Assembly: GCA_963930655.1 (NCBI GenBank)
Contig: OZ005601.1
Span: 27,466,921 to 27,530,920, forward strand
DNA length: 64,000 nt
Direction: 5' to 3'
From: Myrica gale
Taxonomy: Eukaryota > Streptophyta > Magnoliopsida > Fagales > Myricaceae
In this document: positions 36,321 to 48,600 of the stretch, one piece after another
How the letters are laid out: each line of letters opens with the position of its first letter
Position numbering within the stretch: position 1 is the stretch's first letter
Notes under the pieces: generated by a model
What the model was told of the DNA's origin: nothing
Databases searched by the model: none
Seen by the model: only the letters and a program-made list of their open reading frames with translations
Translations under genes and position numbers: made by a program

Positions 36321-38079
36321 TGGTTGAAGCAACCCTGCATGTTTGTGATCCCAAAAAATAGTAACAACATGTTCATTGATTTAGGGATCTCGAGCGCACC
36401 TCTAGAGTCGCTACAAAAACTTAATCAATCATTAGGGTCGTGATCAGATATAGTTAGAGAAAGTTGAGACTTCGCCAACGCAGGTTGGCATACATCCCAA
36501 AACTTTCAAGTTTTTGTGCTCAACACTTGCGTGTTCCTAATTCATTCAATGATTAAAAATAGTACTTATGTTCTCTCTCTTTTGGGAAATAAAAGATAGG
36601 TCAGTCTACACATCACCTAAATTGTGGGACTCCATAACTAAAAGTTAGAGAAAAATTGGATAAGATATCAAAATTTGTTCCAATGAGATATATATAGATT
36701 ACAGGCTTCATGACCGAAGAAATAATTTGTCTTATCTAACTCAATTCCAATTCTGGGAAGAGAATCCACGAAAGATTATCATCATCATTATAATGATTTA
36801 GACAAACCATTCATATCGAATTGGAGACACTTCCTGAGGAAGTATACCCAACCACACCGAATAGACTGTGTATTGGAGGAAATACTGAACAGACTTGTTT
36901 AAGACTCAACTTAACCTAGAGGGGGGTGAATAGGTTAACCAATTTTTTATAGACTTCCTATTACAATTTTTCAACTCAAAGATACTACACAATATACACA
37001 CAGAGATATAAACACACACCAACAACAATCTTAAAACTATTTTAATCGACACGAAAAGATCCTGCACAAACTTCACAAATCAATATTAGTAAGTTCACTG
37101 TAAACACATTTCACAACAATATAAATAACATACTAACAGTAAATCAATTTAATAGAGAATCTATAATCAAGATTCTTTCACTCAGCACAATCACCTAAGA
37201 ATTCAATATACAGTTCAAGATGATTAATTCTTAATTCAAGAACAGTAAATTAAAAGATCAATCACAATACAATGACACAAGTCTTTTGGTTACGAAGAGA
37301 AACTCTCTTGGAAACAAATTCCAAAAGAGAAAAACTCTCCGGGCCCGTAAGCCAGGTAACAGTTTCACTAGTTTTTCAAATTCGAATTACAAGGTGATCA
37401 ATAGACTCCCGAATACCCAATATCCTAGTCTAACACACTTGCAACCTTACCCGAACTAAACCATTCGGATCTGCACCTATGCAGGATCAGAGAACATCTC
37501 TTCCATTTGAAAAACCAACCTCACTTACCTAGCTATTCTTACCTTTGCCGACTTCACTTGCGAACTCGCACCAGCAACAAACACACGAGCCTGACACTCA
37601 AATCTTCAAGATCTCAGCAACCTCTGAAGTCTTGAAATTCTTTGTGTAGAAATCAAATACAGTGATCAAACTTTCGAACTAAGAATCCTAAAGAGAGGGG
37701 TTTCTTCTTTGAGGCTTCATTCTCAGTTCATCAAGGGCTCAGAAAACCTAAAGTGTGGCAGAACTAAGCACAAAAGAAATCTCTCGAAGAAGGCACAGTA
37801 GTTCTCGATTTTCTGAGTACTTTAGTGATGGATATTGAGAGGCTTTTAAGCTATGGGTCACTCTCAATCTCCACGTAGAAAGGTCTGGGCATTTTGGTCT
37901 TTCTGGGTGTCTTTAATCTAATTAAAACTGAAATAACCAATTTCTGTTACGTCATTCTTTGAATCGCATTTCTGTCTGACTTGTAGCTGACTTCAAACTG
38001 ACTTGTCCTGTCTGAAGTAATCTCAAGTTCTTTGTAATGCAGATTTCAGCTCTTCCCAAAATCCTTACAAACCTAACAT
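36321..38079. other. No gene; unidentified repeat-like sequence
   Basis: No open frame resembles a protein. 36900-37420 contains phrases I associate with dispersed plant repeats ('ctagaggggggtgaatagg', 'gaaactctcttggaaac'), but no ends or target duplications could be set. Confidence 0.35.
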
Positions 38080-38400
38080 CTCAGGAGTTTCAACAACCAT
38101 ACACACGAAGGAATGCCAACTAAACATATTCCTAACAAATACATAATAGAGTTTGTAGTGGTACTCTTAGAGGAAACACATAATAGAGTTTGTAGCTGAT
38201 TACAGGACACCAAGGCACAACAATAAGTTGTATGAAGGATAATAATGGACAACAAATCAATCCTCTGACAGCATAACCAACAAACATATCCTAGTAGAAA
38301 ATAGAGTGCATCATCATTGAAAAATCCATCACGCAGCAACATCCACAGAAGCCACAACTTGATTGTATCCAATAGAGATAGACTATGCAAGGAGAAACCG
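38080..38400 (-). repeat. Dispersed repeat, copy 1
   Basis: Shares 'cctctgacagcataacca', 'caaacatatcc', 'agtagaaa' and 'atccatcacgca' with 63225-63405. On the minus strand both copies encode YFLLGYVCWLCCQRI. It also contains two near-identical 'acataatagagtttgtag' units (about 38142 and 38178). The type is not identified. Confidence 0.6.
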
Positions 38401-39040
38401 GGCCATATATATACATCTCTAGCCTTACAATATTACCAAAGTTATACGAAAACCAGCATCAGTACTTCATGGAATCATGTGTTGAATTATAAAAAAGTAG
38501 CAGCGGTTTGCTCTTTGAATTAGCAAAAATAATAGACTTCAATATAAAAATAACTACTAGCAAATTTACCTGGTAAGGAGATGTATAACCTCTATTAAAA
38601 CAGATTCAGAGGACAGACCTGATATCAGACAATTCCTTTTTAAAAAAAAGTTCGAAAATAAAAGTGCATATAAACAATATTTTTTTTTTCATTTAAAGGC
38701 TAGCTTCAAATTAGCTAGCAATTGGACACATTGAGGAATTCACCTGCTAGGAGCTTGGATTTCTTGGTAATTCACCTGGAATTGACTAAGAAACAAGAGA
38801 AAAAGAGGAAATTAGAGTTTCAAAGAGACCTTGGAATGCATGCAAGACCTAAAAGCAAGAAAACCGTTGATTGAGAGGTAGAGAAAAGAGAGGTAGAGCG
38901 AGAGAGAGAAATAGAGAGAGCAGTTATTGCTTCTATATTGACTCAAAGATTTGTGATTTTCTATTGGCGTGACTTTTACACAAAAGAGATGAGATTTGTG
39001 TAAGAAAGCATCCTGCGACTCATTATAAGCCGACTTATAG
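38401..39040. other. Spacer up to the CACTA insertion point
   Basis: No gene. The last about 50 bp (38988-39040, 'agatttgtgtaagaaa' to 'cgacttatag') match 54747-54801, the paralogous unoccupied site. Confidence 0.55.
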
Positions 39041-41494
39041 CACTACAACAAATATGGATTTTAGCGACCGACCATTTCGTTGGTAAAGATACATAATTTG
39101 GTTGCAAAAACACTCTAGCGACCATATAAGATTGTCGCTCAGTGGTCGCAAATAAAGCGTTGGTAAAAGCTTTTAGCGACGTAAAGTATATTTTGTCACT
39201 ATTTATTAAATATAGCAACAAAGTATATTGTTGTTGAAGTTCAACCAACTTTGTCGGTAGAGAACCTACCAATCCATCTGTAGTGGTCGCTAGACATGAC
39301 CACGTAGCAACAAATAATTTGGTCGCTCAAGCTATTACTAGCAACAAATAAAGCATGTCACTAAAGTCCATTTTAGCAACCAATTATAATAGTCGATATA
39401 GTTCGAGTCACCAACGACTTGGAAATGTCGCAAATAGTGGTATCCAAAAATAGCAACCTCAAATTTGAGTCGCTAAAACAACACCAACATGTTGCAAATA
39501 AGCAATGTTATCGCCAGAAGGAAATTAGTGACTAATAACTTTTTTGTGATATAGAATGTTTTGCGACAAAAGTAATTTGTAACTAATAATAATAAAGACT
39601 CTTTTATACTTTTTTTAACTTCAATCATATTTGTAAACGTTCAAATTGGAGCACATTTATATCCCATAATACGAATATCACATTATCAACACATTTTTGC
39701 TCTCTTTAAATATGATTCTCAGTACACAAATGAAATGCAAAATAGCAAAGTTTTACACAAGTCCGAAAGCTAAAAAAACAAAAGTATCAATATTCCACAC
39801 AAATCCAAAGCTAACATAGTCTATCCTCCTTTGGCCTCACCCATGAACAGAATCGTCTTTGTTATAATGCTGAGCTCCAACAAGCTTCTTTCCTACATGT
39901 CATTGTTGTCACCGTGACACAGAGTACCCTGCAATAATAAACCCAGGACACACTGAGGACATATATATATTTGCAAATTTTGAACTTTAAAACAGAATAA
40001 CATAATTGAAGTTTTCCTTGTAGATTATATCATCGCAGAACTTAATCCTATGAGCAAATCATCCCCATCCTTCACGTCCTGATTAAATGCATGGCACACA
40101 GGATTTGAATTACTGAAATGTATGGACTTTATCGAATCCTACATTTAAAGGTTAAACTTTCATACACTATAACCAAAAATCCAAGACGGAATCCAAGAAG
40201 TCGAGAAATTCACGTTAACAAAAAAAAATGTTTTCAAATTTGTTTTCATACAAATCCATGCTCACAAGGTTTTTCAAATTGCGCCACTTATCTGGGATTT
40301 TCCTTCACATGGCATTCCTATAAAGCTCCCTGCAGTCCATTTAAGAATTTTAGTTGCAATTGGTAATCACTATACATCAACAATTAAGTTGAGCAAGGGA
40401 CATGATCAGGAAGAAAAAAAATGAGCAAGGGACATAATTGATATTAAAATCTTAAACGTGCGTTCTCTTTTTCCAAAACTTTCCAACAATCTTACTCATG
40501 TGAGGATGAGCTAACACCCTAACAAAGCAAGGAACCATGGCATATACGATTAAACTATACCATAAATTCTTCTACTTTTCTTCGCTTTTTCAGGAGAGCA
40601 ATACAAGTACTGTAGATGCTTGAGGTTGCCAAGATTGAAGACATTCCTCACCTCTTCAGCAAGTAAATTGTCTTTCTGAAGAGTCAAAACTTCAGTTGTC
40701 TAGATTATTTTAAAAGACGACAGGTTGGATGAATTAAAACCAAGCTCATGATTAATGTCTCGTCCTCACCCAAAGATTTGATACCACCTAAATGAGACTG
40801 CCAATTACCTACGTACATACAATAAGCACCACAGCCATCCCCTTAAAAAAAAGTTTGGGAATAAAAGAATCAAACACATAGGGGGCATTTGCTAGAGAAG
40901 TATACCTATGACCTTAAAAAGCAGAACTGAAGCGAGCGGTGTCTTCAAAATGAAGGTAAAGCTTTTATCCTATAAAGATTACCAGTAATCCTTACACCAA
41001 AATCAAACGGAAAAAAAGAAGATATAAAAGGAACAAAATGAAAGAACTAAATTGACATTGTAGACAGTAATTTCGACGGGAATAATATAACCGGCCTTGT
41101 CGGCTATCTTGGCATTGTAGTCTTTACACAAAACGCTATACTCTAATTGTGAGGAGAAGTTCCATCCTGGTCATAGATGGAAGGATGAGAAATTCTTTCT
41201 GATCGAGGGGGCTAGGCCAGGTGAAGAGAAAGAGGGACAAAGGGAAGAATGGGGCTTGAAGGGCTAGAAGGACCTGAACCGCCAGAGATCGCTTAACAAG
41301 CTATTGCTGGTCTTCGCACACCGCACTGCTTCTTTTTCTTTTCTTATTTCATATGTCGACGAATCCATGATGTTTACGCCCGTAAAGACACTCACTCTGC
41401 TTTTCACTCTGTAGATGCTCGCACTGCAACAACTACGTTTCCTTTGCGGACAACTTCGACGACTGGAACAAATGCCCATCCGAAGGGAGAGAAA

Positions 41495-43110
41495 GAAAAT
41501 TGAGTGTGAAGAAGAGAGACGTTGGGCGCGGCTGGGAGAAGAGATTGAGAATTGAAAAAGAAGGGGTTTTCACCTTAAAGTAGCGGGAAATGAAAATGGG
41601 GACTTTGGCGCTAAATGAAAATTTTCCATTCACTTAGTTTAATATGTTTTTATACTTGAATAATCCCATCTTGCTGGATTTAGAAATAATTGTCTTTTAT
41701 TTCTTCTTATTCTTCAAATACTTGTGAATAAATATTTATATCACAATAAAATGCATTTTTTAGCAAGTAAATTCATTTTATTATTACACTCTAATTAAAG
41801 TAATAGCATACATTCCAAAGTTGTCAGGTATCTCAAGTAATTTGTAATAGTATTTAAAAAATCCACTTATACGGTCATATATAGCATATTATTTACACCA
41901 TTTTTTTATAACTAGTATAATAATCTTAATTAAAATACTTTGATAATAATAATCTATAGTACTTATAATTTAAAAGTATAATGCCTTACATAATACGTAC
42001 TTATTACCTAAAATAACTTGGTACTAATAGTAATTTAAACTTTATACTTAGTATTATACATGAAAATTTTGGTCATTAACTATAAAATAAAGCATAAAGA
42101 TGGCGCCACCAAAATCAAATGACCAAAATTTGTAGGCATTACTATAATGCCTTGCATAATGCACTTGCAGAGATTTTTCCCGTGGCAAAGGCACTGGGTT
42201 GCCAATTTTTGGCTACATCGGTGCCGGTTTAAGGTTTTGCAAAAATCCCAATTCTTTTCTCGGTTCTGGGTTACCCGGCTTTGGGTCCCGGGACACCGAG
42301 ATTTTTTTTAACCCTCAGAAATCTCTCCCAATCTCCCCTGAACTTTTTTTTCCCCTGGGCCCCCCGCCCGTCCCCACTTCCCCGAGCCCCCAGGAATCCC
42401 TCCCCAGGCTGATAGGTTCCCCTGGGGCTTGGATTTTTTTCCCTCGGCACCCCAGCCCCCCAGCGCGTCCCCAATCTCCCCGACCCCGAGCCCTTTGGCC
42501 CTTTTTTTATAAAAAAAGTAACAAAACTAATTTTCAATTTAACCCCCGGGCTCCCCAAGGCCCAGACAGCCAGGCTCCCCTGGGGCCTGGATTTTTTTTC
42601 CTCGGCTCCTCCGGTCCCTCGTGCGTCCCCAATTTCCCCGAGCCCTCTGACCCATTTTTTTTTAAAAAAAAACTAATTGTCAAATTTAACCCCCGGCTCC
42701 CCATGGCCCAGGTAGTTTAAATTTTTAAGAGGTTTTCACTTTCTAAAAGAGAATACAACATATTGTAATTGGATGTTCAAGAGACATAATCATTGATGAA
42801 CACTCACCACAATCACAAACTCCATTGGTTGAGACTTTAGATTTTCATCTTGTTGTGATGTTCTGTAAGTTTATTGATTTTGAATTTTATTAGTTTGGAC
42901 TTTAAATTCTCATATTATCTTTTTAAGATGATCTTTAATTTTATTAATTTTGGATATCATTAGTTTTAGATTTTATTGATATGTGATTAATGGACAAAAA
43001 AACATTGGGCCAAGTGCGTAAAATGCTAAAAACAAGCTCAATATGAATGTAGGATAACCAGAAACCGCCACCGCTAAGAGCCGATTTTTGCCCTTAACTG
43101 TGTAGGTGTA
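41495..43110. repeat. 1,616-bp tandem duplication, unit 1
   Basis: Unit 1 begins 'gaaaattgagtgtgaagaag' and ends 'aactgtgtaggtgta'. Unit 2 follows directly with no differences that I could see. The unit contains a C-rich, T-run block (42190-42720) whose 173-codon frame is proline-rich low complexity, not a believable gene. Confidence 0.95.
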
Positions 43111-44726
43111 GAAAATTGAGTGTGAAGAAGAGAGACGTTGGGCGCGGCTGGGAGAAGAGATTGAGAATTGAAAAAGAAGGGGTTTTCACCTTAAAGTAGC
43201 GGGAAATGAAAATGGGGACTTTGGCGCTAAATGAAAATTTTCCATTCACTTAGTTTAATATGTTTTTATACTTGAATAATCCCATCTTGCTGGATTTAGA
43301 AATAATTGTCTTTTATTTCTTCTTATTCTTCAAATACTTGTGAATAAATATTTATATCACAATAAAATGCATTTTTTAGCAAGTAAATTCATTTTATTAT
43401 TACACTCTAATTAAAGTAATAGCATACATTCCAAAGTTGTCAGGTATCTCAAGTAATTTGTAATAGTATTTAAAAAATCCACTTATACGGTCATATATAG
43501 CATATTATTTACACCATTTTTTTATAACTAGTATAATAATCTTAATTAAAATACTTTGATAATAATAATCTATAGTACTTATAATTTAAAAGTATAATGC
43601 CTTACATAATACGTACTTATTACCTAAAATAACTTGGTACTAATAGTAATTTAAACTTTATACTTAGTATTATACATGAAAATTTTGGTCATTAACTATA
43701 AAATAAAGCATAAAGATGGCGCCACCAAAATCAAATGACCAAAATTTGTAGGCATTACTATAATGCCTTGCATAATGCACTTGCAGAGATTTTTCCCGTG
43801 GCAAAGGCACTGGGTTGCCAATTTTTGGCTACATCGGTGCCGGTTTAAGGTTTTGCAAAAATCCCAATTCTTTTCTCGGTTCTGGGTTACCCGGCTTTGG
43901 GTCCCGGGACACCGAGATTTTTTTTAACCCTCAGAAATCTCTCCCAATCTCCCCTGAACTTTTTTTTCCCCTGGGCCCCCCGCCCGTCCCCACTTCCCCG
44001 AGCCCCCAGGAATCCCTCCCCAGGCTGATAGGTTCCCCTGGGGCTTGGATTTTTTTCCCTCGGCACCCCAGCCCCCCAGCGCGTCCCCAATCTCCCCGAC
44101 CCCGAGCCCTTTGGCCCTTTTTTTATAAAAAAAGTAACAAAACTAATTTTCAATTTAACCCCCGGGCTCCCCAAGGCCCAGACAGCCAGGCTCCCCTGGG
44201 GCCTGGATTTTTTTTCCTCGGCTCCTCCGGTCCCTCGTGCGTCCCCAATTTCCCCGAGCCCTCTGACCCATTTTTTTTTAAAAAAAAACTAATTGTCAAA
44301 TTTAACCCCCGGCTCCCCATGGCCCAGGTAGTTTAAATTTTTAAGAGGTTTTCACTTTCTAAAAGAGAATACAACATATTGTAATTGGATGTTCAAGAGA
44401 CATAATCATTGATGAACACTCACCACAATCACAAACTCCATTGGTTGAGACTTTAGATTTTCATCTTGTTGTGATGTTCTGTAAGTTTATTGATTTTGAA
44501 TTTTATTAGTTTGGACTTTAAATTCTCATATTATCTTTTTAAGATGATCTTTAATTTTATTAATTTTGGATATCATTAGTTTTAGATTTTATTGATATGT
44601 GATTAATGGACAAAAAAACATTGGGCCAAGTGCGTAAAATGCTAAAAACAAGCTCAATATGAATGTAGGATAACCAGAAACCGCCACCGCTAAGAGCCGA
44701 TTTTTGCCCTTAACTGTGTAGGTGTA
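43111..44726. repeat. 1,616-bp tandem duplication, unit 2
   Basis: Direct repeat of 41495-43110 with apparently identical sequence. After it, 'gatgacagttatttaaaaacc' is unique. The right side holds 'ccggcacctacaccggggtt', partly the reverse complement of 'cggtgccggttt' near 42220 and 43836, hinting at a nested inverted-repeat element that was later duplicated. Confidence 0.95.
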
Positions 44727-45619
44727 GATGACAGTTATTTAAAAACCGGCACCTACACCGGGGTTGAACAACCCTAATTATTTTATAGTGCTCGTCACTA
44801 ATAGTAAGTGTTTGAATGTGATGTTTTCCTTTGAACAAGTTTTCCCACCTTTTCCGCCTTACTTTTCACAACAAAATCTTTGGGAATGAAATATTTTTAT
44901 CGCCAAAAGTGTCACTTTATTGGTTTAGAGTTCTTTTAGCGATAAAGTTGATATTCCTTGCTACAACACGTGTTTTAAGTATTTAGCGACAAAAATATTG
45001 GTTCACCATAAAAGAGCATTTTTAATGACGAAATTGATTTTTACGCTAATATATTAATCTCAAAAGAGGCATTTAACGACGAAGTTGATATTTGTCGCTA
45101 AAAACATGTGTTTTAACTTTTTAACGACGAAATAATATTGTCTCAGAAGAGTACTTTTAGCGAAGAAGTTGATATTTGTTGCTACAACACGTGTTTTAAC
45201 TATTTCGCAACGAACTAATATTTTCGTCGCTAAAGAGTATTTTTAGCGACGAATTTATCAGCATCAAAACCAATTTTGTCGCTAAAAACACTCTTTAGTG
45301 ACGAAGTTGATATTCGTCGCTAAAAACATGTGTTTTAACTCTTTAGTGACGAAATAAATAATTTTGTTGCTAAATAGGTATTATTAGTAACAAAATTAGT
45401 GTCGCTGCTTATAAATTGGTCGCTAAAGAGCGAATTTGTTGTAGTGCAGAATACATGACAATAGAAAATAGTGACTAATTGCAACGGATCTTGATGATTT
45501 TCCCACATTAGTAAAAGTAGATGTGATGTAATTTATTGACATCTATACGGTGATATGGGGTCAACCCATACTTGAAATAAGTATTTAACATCAAGCAATG
45601 TTCTGATCTATAGATTTTA

Positions 45620-48600
45620 TCATACCTTCCCTTTTATAATGTGTTGTATGATGGTATTAAGATCTCCCACCATATCCTGAACCTTTTCAGATTCTGTAGA
45701 AATTCCCTGTAGCTTTGGAGTTTTTGTAGTTGTTGAAACAAACTTCTTCAATTTGTTGCAACCAACTATAGTGAAGTTCTCTAGAGATGGCCAGTCGGAA
45801 GCATTAATAGCTTCGATGCAAAAACACTCGAGCTTTGGTAAATTCACGAGCGAAAGAGTATTCACTTGAGAGAATGCAATCTCATTTGTTTTTTCGAAAT
45901 GTCCTGATCCTTTTGTAAGGATTTCTTCCATTTCATTGCAGCTCTCAACTTCTATTTCCTCCAATTTCACAAGAAGTTTCGCAATGGAGGGTGAGAACAA
46001 GTATTTCAGACTATCACATCCAATTACGGTTAACTCTCTCAAGTTATGGAAGCCTGCAATTTCTTGTGGACCTTTCTTCCATATATGCAACAACATTGGT
46101 AAATAGTATAACCTCAACTTTGTCAAGTGATTGAAGACATTGCTTTCCTCGACATGTAGTGCTTCAAGTTGAAATATCAGTTCCAATGAATCACAGGGTC
46201 CTACAAGTAATTGTTCTAGATTTTGCAGTCCCTTAATCAAGTTGGAGTGAATAAAAGCCCAATACATATTCTCTCTTGTTTTGTCTGCATCACTCACAGT
46301 TGGCTCTTCTTGCTTCGTCAATTTAACCTATCAAAACATAACAAAACTAAATATGAAGGAATACAGAGATACTTGGGAAATAATTATTGAACATATTCCA
46401 AAGAGGGAGGAGATTATTATTTTTGAGCAATGTGATCGGAACAATGTCTAAGAATATTCGAATGCATTCACAATAAAGGTCTTGTCAAAGTAATATACTG
46501 GTGGCTCAGAGTTCCATTGGCCGAACTTCCGAATTTGTCTAAAAAAAAGGCACAAAGAAGAAGATACATTTTTAGCAATTCTAAAATGGTGGGATAACAT
46601 GCCAAGCACAACGAGCCTCGTAGTAATTACAGCTAGCTATAATAGATTATGTTCCCGTTTGTTTCACTCTTACCATTTGAGGCCTCACTCTATAAATCTA
46701 AATGTTGTCTTTCGATACATAAATACAAACGAAAATTAAATTAAGTACTTAGTCCTCGAAGCACTTAAAAATATATATATATCCATTATATTTGGAGAGT
46801 CACGGAGGACCTAGTCTTGATGGATTTTAAACTCCAAGACTAATTTGAAATTAGTTTTAAACTTTAGAGACTTATTTAATTTTCACACAAACTATATGGA
46901 CAAACTTTGTATTTATCCCATAAAAATGCAATATACAACTCTTTGCTATCGAATTATATCATTGCAACGAGGATCTTGATTATTTCTCATCATTTTTTAA
47001 AGAATCAATGAACATTTTTCAATGAAAGTCTAAGAATTGAAATCCAGTCACAATAAGGCTTGTACCAAAGTAATATAATGGTGGATCAAAGTTCCCTTGT
47101 GTTTTAAAGAAGGGACAAAATAGGAAGAAGATACTTTTAATTAGAAGACCATATTAATTCTTCTCATGTCCAATTTTAAAGAGTGCACTTACGCCGAGAC
47201 CTGTAAGTACAGCAGCTATATATACTACATTTGTGGAGGGGACAAATTTTGAAAATTCTAAAACAAAACACACACTGACACGCAGACACAGGAAAAAAAA
47301 AATTCTCCAAATATGAGCAAAATGGATACCTCTTTGTGAATCGGATGGTGCAATCTTCGTCCCTGAAAGTCCGGTCCAATCCCTTCTGCAGAAGAGCTTC
47401 CTTGGGAGTCCCTGGTGGTTACTCCATCTGACAAAACAGCTGGATTGGAATTTCTGCGGCATGGCACACACTTAATGCATCGACTGAAAAAACCTGGAGA
47501 GTCTAATTGGGATGTAATTTGATTCAATTCCGTAATGATTTTGTTGGTGTCTTTAAGGCTCTCGATTCCGGCGGAACCAAATGTTTTCAATTCGGGACAA
47601 CCCCACAATTTGATGCGCTTGATGGATGGCCACTCAAACGAATAGGCTGCCTCTTCTTCTCCATCTTCTTGTCCTCTGTGAATAATGTTTTCTATCAACT
47701 CGCAGGACGTTACTGATACGCTTTCAAGACGCACCAATTGTCTAGCGATAGAAGCAGAGAACAAATATCTGAGGCTTCCACAATTCCTTATAGAAAGTTT
47801 TTTCAAGTTTTGAAAGCCTTGAAGTCCACGTGGAATGTTCTTCCACACTTGTGCCAATGCTTTTAAATACCGTATGTCTAGATGTCTCAATTGAGCCAGT
47901 ACTTTGATTGGTTGGCGTTCAAGATCTTTGGTTGTTATTCCCTCGAGATCAAATAGCACTTCTAGTGGCTCGCAACTTTCCACTGTAAGCTCTTCCAAAT
48001 TGGGTACCGAAAAAATGGAGGTGGATGAAAATAATTTATGAGAGAGGGAGCTGGTTGATCCACTAATATGAATATTGCTTTTGTCTTCGTCATTCGTGCT
48101 CTTCAATTGAATCTGTAAAACACACATGCAATCGAGTGTTAGAAAACCATGAAGATCGAAGCACTAAACTTTCTATCCGCGGCTTCAAAAACCAAATTAT
48201 AAATCCATACCTGATCAGCTTCATTCAACGATGGTTGCGTGGCTTTACAAAACCCACTTAACCTTGGTAGGCCCTCCAACGTCATATTCGTTAACTTTGG
48301 CAACTTGATGACGTCAACAGCTTTATCATCACCTCCAGAGAAAATTTCTTCTATTTGTTCACAATCTCTTACTTCTAACTGTTCGAGCTGACCCAAGCCT
48401 CTCGCAACGGGCAACCAAAACACATTTTTCAAACGATTGCACCTCATAATCTGAATATCTCTTAGGCTGGCAAGGGACCTCTCTCGGAATTGGCTACGAT
48501 ATGTGATCTCTTTTAAATTTTTCATGTCCCAAAGCTTCAATGACTCCAAATGAGGGAACGCAACAGGTTGAGACTGATCCGATATGGCATCATCGATGAC

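Larger units (their letters stand above)
39041..45446. mobile_element. Non-autonomous CACTA (En/Spm) transposon, 6.4 kb
   Basis: Termini are CACTACAACAAATATGG (39041 on) and, reverse-complemented from 45446, CACTACAACAAATTCGC, followed on both sides by TTTAGCGACC. Subterminal regions (39060-39560 and 44930-45440) carry many TAGCGAC/GTCGCTA units in both orientations, the usual transposase-binding arrangement. Flanking trinucleotides are TAG and CAG, a three-base duplication with one mismatch. The NLR duplicate at 54750-54830 has the same flanks without the element. No transposase-like frame is seen, so it is non-autonomous. A short minus-strand stretch near 40595-40690 (LAEEVRNVFNLGNLKHLQYL) may be a captured fragment, at low confidence. 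Confidence 0.92.

Noticed and set aside
42199..42720. 173-codon proline-rich frame, repeated at 43815-44336
   Set aside because: It starts with a non-ATG codon, is made of C-runs and T-runs, lies inside a non-autonomous CACTA element, and appears twice only because of the tandem duplication.
48139..48210. Extension of NLR exon 1 to the open-frame stop at 48139
   Set aside because: A good donor (CAG|GTATGG) at 48211 joins in phase to the LRR exon at 48112, and the extension has no LRR character.
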